NCBI RefSeq assembly: GCF_024679245.1
Contig: NC_090178.1
Span: 15,268,713-15,332,712 of the forward strand
DNA length: 64,000 nt
Direction of reading: 5' to 3'
Origin: Pseudorasbora parva
Taxonomy: Eukaryota; Chordata; Actinopteri; Cypriniformes; Gobionidae
A program made the translations under genes and the position numbers. The notes under the pieces were generated by a model that saw nothing but the letters and a program-made list of their open reading frames with translations, did no database searches and was not told the origin of the DNA. Shown in pieces: positions 56,307 to 64,000 of this stretch (its first letter is position 1; every line of letters starts with the position of its first letter).

Positions 56307-58770
56307 CTGTCTATTGGCACAGTAGATACTGTATTAGTAGTACATGGATACCTTTTCTGTTATATTTTTGATATGTAAAGATGATTTAAATGGCAGCTGT
56401 ATTGATCTGTGAAACTCCCATAGAGACCTATTGAGAGTCTCATTGAGATACAATTAGGGGTCTCTTTTCTCACCAGTCAATAAAGTTGCCAGGTGCATTT
56501 CTGAGTAAACAGCCATAAATATCAGCATGAATTTAACGCCACCACATGACACATTATCCAGCAAGTTGTAAAAAGCTAAGGTTATCTATTTGTATGCAAG
56601 TTGTTTTGAAAAAACATTTAAAAAAACATATTTACAGACAGATATTGGAGCTGTAGCGCCTTCAGCCTTACATTATATAGCAATTAAACTCACAACAAAT
56701 GTAAATTTTGCTCATATTTACTGTTAAAAATCATCAACTGTAGCCTTTCAGTTAATATATTCAAAGAAAATAAGATAAAATGCTTCCTTTTTGAAGATTT
56801 TCATTGATTGGAACTGCATTAACCAGATTAGATACTTACAGTCAAAAGTATCCCGAGATGACCTAGCTATGATGTAATTAGAAACAAATTGATCCAGCAA
56901 CCGTGACTAAAAATACAAATCACTGTACCATGTCTTCATCTATCCGCAGGTACCCTGGCTTTCAAGACCAATCAGCATCAAACACAAACGTGGAACAATT
57001 GCTTTGACTGTATTTTAATGAACTAGCCCCAGAGGAGAGATCAATTTAGTTATACCCTCTTCTGGAGCTCACTGACAGCCAGAAGACAGAAAGTTACTGT
57101 GTTTTGGTCAGACATACTTTATAATGTAAGACATCATATCTTTCATTAGCCATATGCAAGCAGAGCACAAGAAGATTAATCTGATGACTCACTAAAAAAA
57201 AAAAGAAAATTATGGAGGACAAACGGTACAATAAATGGCTTCAGACCATTCTGAAAAACTGCAAAAGACATAATAAAAATATTTTGCAAGGAAGGAAAAC
57301 ACTTTATTCATATTCATATTTTTAGATGAGTATAATATAAAGGCTATATACAAGACATTTTAAATTACCCAATGTATATAATTACTACTGCATACTGTAC
57401 ATAATGACATAGCAACCAACACAAAAGATGATTTTCTCATTCTTTATGTCAGACTGCAATATATTGTAACCTGGGTGGTTTGGATTTTGTCGCATTGGGC
57501 TGGATTTACTGTGACAGTAGTTCATGTTTGTTTAAGAAATATTACGTCAAAGATTTCCTGTTCTGGGTTGTTTATGGTGCCATATCAGACAAGCAGCTCA
57601 ATAGTACCGCAGCACTTTGTGAGCGATAAGGGCTGTTAAGATTATGACGACAATTGGTGAGATTGTCCAGACATGCTTAACAGTAAACAGCTTTATATAT
57701 TTGTCAAGTCTGTTCTGGGATGCTGAATTCTTTCAGTAATACAGTGCATTTTCCTAATCGCTAATGATAGATTGTGTGTGCTTGCTAACAGTGCTAATAA
57801 TCTTGTTGCTGCGTGTGTATCGGATGTATACCTATTCCAGACTAAGAGATAACTAATCGATACGGCAAACTAAAAGAGAAGACCATTGAGTGTTGGGTCA
57901 TGCTTCCAGATGGCTAATGTTTACTTCCTCCATCGCTTAGCCTGCTCTTATTAAAACATTCTCTCATAACGTGGCCTCCGGATGGCAACCGCGTGGGAGA
58001 CAGGTGGCATTTATAGCTTAAATATCATGGCATCTTTGTGGTATTAGCCTGATTGTAAGCAATAAGCCACCATTTGGTGTTTAAGAGCAACGATTAGTGC
58101 AGCAATCGGCATGATCAGAACACACAAGGAAATACATATGGCCCCATTTGTTTGCTAATGTTGAAAACCTTGCATTCTAATTCACATAAAAAGTACAATT
58201 TCAGACCCTTTACCGATATGACCTTGCATTGCATTAAAAGAAATATTGAAGTAAAAAAAATACAGAAAACTCAAATCACTTACAGTATTGCTTTTCCTCT
58301 TTCTTGACTCTCTCTTAACCCTGGTGAAGTGTATAAACATCCCAGCCTTTTCTTTGAGAGATCACATGGACAGACATTATAGAAGTAGTGCTGTTTTCAT
58401 GTAGCTTATCCTCCAAATAGACGTTTTCTAGAGAAGGAAAGATGGAAAGATGGTAAAGTTTTGGAAATTACTAATACCTCGTTTTGTTAACAATTAATAA
58501 TTGTTTTCTGTCTCAATATCTACAATGGAGTCCAACAATTATTTAAAAAAATTTGGCATTTAAGTCATTATTTAAACCAAACCTGAAAGCTTTAAAGCGA
58601 TGTAAAGAAATGATACATAAAATATTTAAGATTCTGCACTATTTTTAGGTCACTAATGAAACATATTGATCATGTGAAGTATACATGTCAGATATTCTCG
58701 TTTCCACATTAAGATGTTCTTTGGAATATTCTCAAATATGGAGAACATGATCATCAGGTTACATACAGTT
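56307..58770. other. Unique DNA
   Basis: There are no element ends, simple repeats or coding exons in about 2.4 kb. This is the longest stretch free of recognised repeats after 20.8-23 kb and would be the first place to test for conserved non-coding sequence. Confidence 0.45.
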
Positions 58771-58984
58771 GGGCGTGCCGCACTGAAGACTTGGAAGTAA
58801 ACGCCCAAGGCTATAGGATTGGATAAGATTTGCATATGTAATGAGCTTCAGCTCCCCTGTCAAACCTTTCTTTGACTAACAAGGACGTTTTCAGCTCTGA
58901 AACTTACAGGATATTCTTATATTACCATGACCTTTTATATATCAAAAGCTCAAGGGAAAATTGATTTCACAATTCATCACCACT
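58771..58984. mobile_element. Internally deleted THAP-element fragment
   Basis: It shares ACTTGGAAGTAAACGCCCA, GGATTGGATAAGATTTGCAT and TTACCATGACCTTTTATA with the copy at 51745-53149. It ends CAATTCATCACCACT before TTAA (58985-58988). Its left tip is missing and the middle is deleted. Confidence 0.8.
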
Positions 58985-59093
58985 TTAATCATAAGTAACC
59001 CCCATTAAGCTATAAGCCATAACTTGGACAAAATATTATTTAAACCGAGTGCAAATAGTGTACTTTGTTGGAAAATGCATGACAGTGACATAG

Positions 59094-59454
59094 TGTTATG
59101 GGGTGTGTAGATGCCAAGACAAAGGAGAGTACAAGACTTTCAAACAAACAATCTTTATTTACAAAACTGGATTTCCAAGAAACATCTAAAACTTTACCTA
59201 AACGTAGAGAACATCTATGGTGAGAACATCAAGGCCGAACAACAACAGAGTGAACACTAGGAACTTAAATACAAACACTGATGACAGACTAATAAGGGGG
59301 AACAGGTGACACAGATGACAAGACACAGCTGACAATACTTAATACACGAGGGGACTGACTGTGGCAGGAAAACTAGAACAAAGGAACATGTGACTAAACT
59401 GAAACCAGGAAGAACATGGAGAAAACACGACAGACAAAGACCAGACATGTGACA
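59094..59454 (-). mobile_element. Solo LTR with 5-bp duplication
   Basis: The 361-bp unit runs TGTTATGGGGTGTG to CATGTGACA (TG...CA on both strands) and is flanked by CATAG at 59089-59093 and 59455-59459. On the reverse strand it shows GTATTTAAGTTCC and a polyadenylation-type AAATAAAGATTG upstream of the end. It therefore reads as a solo LTR of a retroelement, probably Gypsy-like, in reverse orientation. Confidence 0.82.
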
Positions 59455-59481
59455 CATAGTAAATCTACTGAGACTATAATG

Positions 59482-59674
59482 CAGGGCTATTCAAATCTTA
59501 CCCTGGAGGGCCAATGCACTGCAGAGTTTAGCTCCAACCCTGATCAATCACGCCAACCTGTGATTTTCTAAAGATCCTGGAGACATTGATTAGCATGTTC
59601 AGGTGTGCTTGATTAAGGTTGGAGCTAAACTCTGCACTGCATTGGCCCTCCAGGGTAAGATTTGAATAGCCCTG
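59482..59674. mobile_element. hAT-type fold-back MITE, nearly perfect palindrome
   Basis: The ends CAGGGCTATTCAAATCTTAC are mirrored by GTAAGATTTGAATAGCCCTG. The identical 8-bp flanks are CTATAATG (59474-59481 and 59675-59682). The inverted arms of about 65 bp (with AGAGTTTAGCTCCAACC) are almost identical, indicating a recent insertion. Confidence 0.92.
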
Positions 59675-59699
59675 CTATAATGATATAGATTAGGCGGCG

Positions 59700-60215
59700 G
59701 CTATTTGCACTAAGAGCAAATAGCAATAGATGCTATTTTCACCAAGTGTAAAAAGCAACTTACACTAAGGGAAAATAATGTATTTTCTTAGCTATATATG
59801 ATTTTTACTGCAAATAGAAGCTATAGACTTGGTAAACGCAGCCAGATCTGCTGGCGATTTGATTTCACCCTGCAGCCTACAATTTTGCGGGGACCAATCA
59901 CAAATCGGCTTATCCACCTGGCGCGCTATTGGCGGGTTTGACACAATGACGGATAGAGAAGTGATGCATCGTTGGTCTGATTGGTTGAAGGTCTATCCAA
60001 TGTTGTATAGTCAATTGAAATATGCCCGTTGATCATACCTTTTGTGCAAAAGAGAAGACTCCCCAGACCAATGTTCACAAAGTGAAAATAGTTATATATT
60101 CTATTTACACTATGTAAAAGTAGCAGGTCTTTGCAATATGTGTAAATAGTATCCTAATTTGATGCTATTTATAATTTATTTTGACAGATACATGCTATTT
60201 GCACCTCAGTATTGT
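59700..60215. mobile_element. Possible MITE with TGCTATTTGCAC-type ends
   Basis: GGCTATTTGCACTAAGAGCA on the left and an ATGCTATTTGCACC word on the right bracket a centre containing GGTCTGATTGGTTGAAGGTC then TATCCAATG. That centre resembles the 3' region of the TAGCC family (CTGATTGGTTGTAGGTCTATC). No clear duplication was identified. Confidence 0.4.
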
Positions 60216-61788
60216 TGTACATTAACAGTATGCAATAATAGTGGAATCGGATCAGCTGATATGAGCGGGCTTGTAATTTTCCAATCAGCTGATAGTGGAG
60301 CTTGACTAGTTGGCCTGCCTGAACTAACACAGAATGCTTGATTTGTACCACCTGACATGGAAAGTGTACCAAAATACCCATACTTTAAATTAGCAGGTCG
60401 GGGTCTTCTGGATAATGCATTATCATGTTTCTGGTTAATATTACCTTGTCAATTCACAATAAAAGAGCCATGTTTGCCGCTGTGCCACCCTGACATCTGA
60501 GAATATACAAATTGCTGGACAAAATATTTCAATTATCCCAACAGCTTTTTTATAAATACGGATATTTATAAAATGTTTTAAGGTTTTAAAAAACAAAATG
60601 ATAAGTTTAGTTATTTAGTTTTTAATTTTGTATTATTAAGCCACTATTTTAAATAGTTTTGTTATTTATTTGTTTGCACCACCTGCATTTGGGGGTTTAA
60701 GATAACAAAACATAAAATATGTATTATTAAAATGTATTAAAATTACATAAATGTACAAACATCAGGTTTTCACACATCAGGTTTTAAAGAATAAAGAGTT
60801 ATATGTCATGAATTTATCAAATTTCAAATTTTAAAAGGAAATAATGCGCTTGGACACATAAATATTTGTCAGATCCCTGACACTATAACACAAATCCTAT
60901 TCAAAAGTTATATCAAATATTGATTTAACGTGAAAAAACAAGTCTTTCCACCTTTTTTTCTTTTACAAAATGTGGACTGAGAAGCTTAGTATACTGTTTG
61001 CTCTTTTCAGCCTGTTGAATGGCTCTATTATAAATGGCACAGTCAGTCAAAGGCTCGTCCAAATAGCCCTTATCTCCCAATTTCAGCCTGCAAGGAGCTT
61101 TGCAGTGGTACAAGAGGAGGCTAATGCTGGACCTAGAACCTTCTCTCAAATCCATTTTACATAAAAATGAACCGGAAGTCAGAACTATGGCAGATATCAC
61201 AAAGGTGTAATTCAATCTTGGAGTAAAATGGTCAACACGACTGTAATTTTCTCATAATTAGACAACAGTGATGATTCATTTGAGTTCAAAAGGAGAGCAC
61301 AGCACATTTAAAGTAATAAACTTTGTGTTCGAAGCAGCTAATTTTCAATTTTTGTGCTGTCTTCTAGTAAACTGTAGCCTACATTAACTTTTTTTCTTGT
61401 TAAAATGTAACAATTGTAATGTTTTATCTCATATATTTTAACATATGAATACAAATAAAATCTTTATAAAACAACTTAAAATCTATTATATGTTCCATAT
61501 TGTTTTTGATTAAAATTTCCATTTGCATTTCTGAAGCAGAAGGAACTAACACAATTGATTTAATGGAAAAAAACAGGGGAAAAAACTGTTAACAGGTATT
61601 AAAAATCTCCAAATAAAGAGAATACATATAGAAACCTCTTGCTAAATGGAAGCACGTCTTTTCAAGTTACCATTAGCCGTCATCTGGTCACTATGGCAAC
61701 ACTACAAGTGAACACAACAGTTTTGTAGTTCTGATGTGAGCTTTTGGGGTTCAAAGGAAGGAAAGAGTGTTTGTGAAAAAATATGCAT

Positions 61789-61790
<2 letters not shown>
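60216..61790. other. Mostly unique DNA, one possible exon
   Basis: No element ends or simple repeats are recognised. It contains the weak exon candidate listed separately. The rest is AT-rich. Confidence 0.45.
60964..61105 (-). CDS. Candidate host exon (unidentified, low confidence)
   Basis: On the reverse strand a possible acceptor CTCCTTGCAG precedes an open stretch reading LKLGDKGYLDEPLTDCAIYN then RAIQQAEKSKQYTKLL. It has balanced residue use, unlike neighbouring AT-rich frames, and stays open for about 45 codons. The upstream region is moderately pyrimidine-rich. A good donor is not obvious (only AACA|GTATAC). I do not recognise the protein. It could be a real exon, a processed fragment or chance. 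Confidence 0.2.
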
Positions 61791-61791
<1 letters not shown>

Positions 61792-61883
<92 letters not shown>

Positions 61884-61885
61884 GT

Positions 61886-61916
<31 letters not shown>

Positions 61917-61957
61917 AGGGAGGGAGGGAGGGAGGGAGGGAGGGAGGGAGGGAGGGA
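61792..61957. repeat. (TG)n-(GA)n-(GGGA)n composite microsatellite
   Basis: About 90 bp of TG, then about 26 bp of GA and about 46 bp of GGGA. Frames reading HTHT, SLSL or PPSLPPS across it are artefacts. Confidence 0.97.
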
Positions 61958-62650
61958 CGGTAAACAACTTCCCTCCTTTTATATCTCACATATTGAACAG
62001 CATGAAAAGGCACTGATGAGTGGAACAGCGAGAGGATATTAAACATTGGTCTTTTTGTACTTTCCATCTTTTGTTTACAGTCATTTGACGTCACACACAC
62101 ACCCCAGATGGATGGCATGCAAACACTGACAAAATGTTCCCTTTCAAGACAATAAAATAAGAAAAAAGGCAGGTTTGAATAAACAACATCTTAAATAATT
62201 CTCTGTGGTGTTCACATAAAGGGGAAGCATAAAAGCTAATTATGTTGCAAAGAAACTGACTGACATAACATGGGATCGCACATACTAAACCAATCAACAG
62301 TGCTCATGTTAGTCAGCATGAGTTTGGCATAGGAAAAAACAACTAAAATGTGGCCTCTTACTGTGGATAAATAAGCAGGTTAGACATTTCAAAGAGTTTT
62401 GCCAGTGTTGCCAGTTAGTTACTGTAATTATTTTTTTACTATAACAATAGGTTACAGTCGCCAATGCCCAGTAAGGTAACCTGTGGGCATATAAGGCCTG
62501 CATGTGCTACTGTTCATCAGTAAGTATATTCACTTATTGTGCAGTAAGCGGGCAAAGCCAGTGGCTCTCTCCACTAAATGTTTCAGAGACAGTAACCTAT
62601 TGCTCTCTTTCATCATCTCATGTTCGAGACCCACCTATGGACAGCTACCC
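61958..62650. other. Unassigned DNA
   Basis: No repeat ends or coding region are recognised. This stretch may include the 3' non-coding end of the DIRS-like element to its right. Confidence 0.4.
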
Positions 62651-62689
62651 GACTGCCCAATACACTCACAGTGAGGTTCTGTAAGCCAG

Positions 62690-63212
62690 AGAAAGACAGG
62701 ACCTCATAAGTATCATAAGGGGGGTTGGGGGTGCCCATGAAACAAAGAGCTGGTCATTCATCCGGAAAGCACAGGTCCTACCCAAATATGTCTGGCCTGG
62801 ACATTCAGCCTTTTATCCTCCGTGGAGGAAAAGGGCAGAGGGTGAAAAGCCGACAGTTCACACCCCTCGATGTGAACGCAGGGAAACATTTCAGCATGAA
62901 GGCCGGATTAGGCTTAAAGGAAAACATTATCTCCACCCAGAATTTAGTGCACAAGAAATGAACCGAAAGTGTATTTATCTCAATGGCATGTTTAGCTGAC
63001 ACTAAGGCCAAGAGCAAAGTTGTCTTGAAAGACAGCAGCTTCAGGGCAATATTTCCCAGAGGCTCAAAAGGGAATTGAGACAGAGCCTCCAGCACCATGG
63101 AGAGGTCCCATTCAGGAAATGTTCTCCAAATGAATGGCAAAGAGTGACAAGCACCCTTCATAAATCTGCAGATTAGAGGATGCTGCCCAACCATTGAGCC
63201 CTCAAAACCCAT
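62690..63212 (-). pseudogene. DIRS-type tyrosine recombinase fragment
   Basis: The frame reads QHPLICRFMKGACHSLPF, then WDLSMVLEALSQFPFEPL and LKLLSFKTTLLLALVSAKHA, typical of the helical core-binding part of teleost DIRS recombinases. KPNPAFMLK follows. After a stop, another frame gives CAFRMNDQLFVSWAP near 62745-62790, the usual DQLFVSWA motif. The catalytic R-H-R-Y residues further downstream are not visible. Stops and a shift make it inactive. Confidence 0.75.
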
Positions 63213-63508
63213 ATGACAAGCAGAGAAGCAGCCAGATAGACCTTAATCATGGAAAAAGACCTAACCTTATCCCCAAGGTCTTAAAGGAAACACAAAATAT
63301 CACGAACAGAGGACTGACATGTTGTGAGACCACTCCCATCACACCACTTATTTGGCCACTTAGAGCCATACAGGGACAGCAAAGAAACGGCCCTGGCAAT
63401 CTATATAGTAGCAACCACACGCGGGGTAAGCCCTAGTGCACTTAGGTTTGTTGTCTCACGTGCCAGGCCCAGTGTGCCACCCTGTCCGGGTGGGAGTGAT
63501 AAATCTTC

Positions 63509-63955
63509 CTATTTGCTTGAGGCTGGGCATAACAGAGGGATTATCTCTGCCAGCAATGGTGCTTTGGTCCACCTAGGTGCTATCAGAATGAGAGACGTGC
63601 CCTTCTGTCTCACCCTGGCCAGTGTGGGAATCATCAGGAGAGGAAAAGGATACAGTAGCACTCTGGGCCATTGTTGGGCCATTGCGTCCAACCCCAGGGG
63701 CACGTCCACGTCCTTTAGCAAGAAGAACATAGGACAATGGGTGTTTTCGCACAAGGAAAATAGATAGACGGATGGCTGTCTGAATCTCATCCATATCATT
63801 CCCACTATTTGAAGGTGGAGGCCCCAATCTCTGTAGAGCGGGTTCATGGCAGAAGGTAAGAAGGGGATGACCTCCACAAGAGACCCTCCATCTTTTGGAC
63901 AGGGGCTCTGGGGCACAGGGCTTGACGCTCGTGAACGTGGACTCGAAGCCCCCAT
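63509..63955 (-). pseudogene. DIRS-type RNase H/linker region fragment
   Basis: The 148-codon open part contains LFSLCENTHCPMFFLLKD, corresponding to the DLFASxETAHCPLWFS segment of DIRS polyproteins. GLDAMAQQWPRVLLYPFP and ILIAPRWTKAPLLAEI follow. The DLFA catalytic neighbourhood is changed (YLFSLCEN). The C-terminal end is followed by the recombinase fragment about 300 bp on. Confidence 0.75.
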
Positions 63956-64000
63956 CGGCCGAACATCATCGTTTGCCTTTCGAGTCGTTGGGTAAAGGTT

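Larger units (their letters stand above)
62651..64000 (-). mobile_element. DIRS-like retrotransposon, 3' part, runs off the window
   Basis: On the reverse strand an RNase-H/linker region (63955-63509) is followed by a tyrosine-recombinase region (63212 to about 62690). This is the gene order of DIRS-type elements (RT, RNase H, then recombinase). The element enters from beyond position 64000. Terminal repeats are not visible. Confidence 0.75.

Noticed and set aside
61680..62118. Pro/Ser/Leu-rich and His-Thr frames
   Set aside because: These are translations of the TG/GA/GGGA composite microsatellite.

Overview
The window reads as vertebrate intergenic or deep-intronic DNA from a teleost, most likely a cyprinid (zebrafish/carp-like). 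This rests on repeat content: several Tc1/mariner families, a Tol2-like hAT element, ZBED-type hAT elements, TTAA-targeting (Kolobok-like) elements with a THAP finger, Harbinger-like elements with TTA duplications, L2-type and zinc-finger-tailed LINEs, a DIRS-like tyrosine-recombinase retroelement, and long (TA)n, (CA)n and (GAAA)n arrays. No intact host gene, rRNA, tRNA or CRISPR is visible. One short reverse-strand open segment near 60.95-61.10 kb is the only candidate host exon, and it is weak.

Layout. 0-5 kb: two broken Tc1-type copies, a LINE remnant, a 244-bp hAT MITE and a 534-bp element carrying a RecQ-helicase-like fragment (2314-2847), then mostly unique DNA. 5-11.4 kb: elements that begin TAGCC and end GGCTA, invaded by a 1.2-kb element with 7-bp duplications and by a 2.5-kb element with ~780-bp inverted arms and 6-bp duplications. 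A duplicated non-repeat-like segment flanks this block. 12.8-17 kb: a row of TTAA-flanked elements with nested insertions. 18.3-20.8 kb: a Harbinger-like MITE and a TAGCC element split by a Tol2-like hAT MITE. 21-27.7 kb: mainly unique DNA with a giant palindrome at 26.1-26.4 kb. 27.8-30.3 kb: a decayed L2-type LINE. 31-36 kb: a Tc1 copy and two ZBED hAT elements embedded in (TA)n. 37-44 kb: a 7-bp-duplication element and a Tc1 copy split by two other elements, one of them the second RecQ-fragment copy. 44.8-48.3 kb: a truncated Tc1 and a LINE with a ~700-codon open reverse-transcriptase frame and an inverted 5' end. 49.8-56.3 kb: further TTAA elements, one holding a Tc1 copy and another a ~1-kb minisatellite. 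58.7-60.2 kb: small MITEs and a solo LTR. 62.7-64 kb: a DIRS-like element running off the window.

The elements interact as a stratigraphy: target-site duplications give the order of insertion in at least nine nests. The most notable signal is a TAGCC...GGCTA superfamily with 9-bp duplications, measured at three loci, two of which carry the same captured RecQ walker-A segment, as in Pack-type gene-fragment-carrying transposons. All family names come from motif reading by eye. Duplications and terminal repeats were read directly from the sequence.
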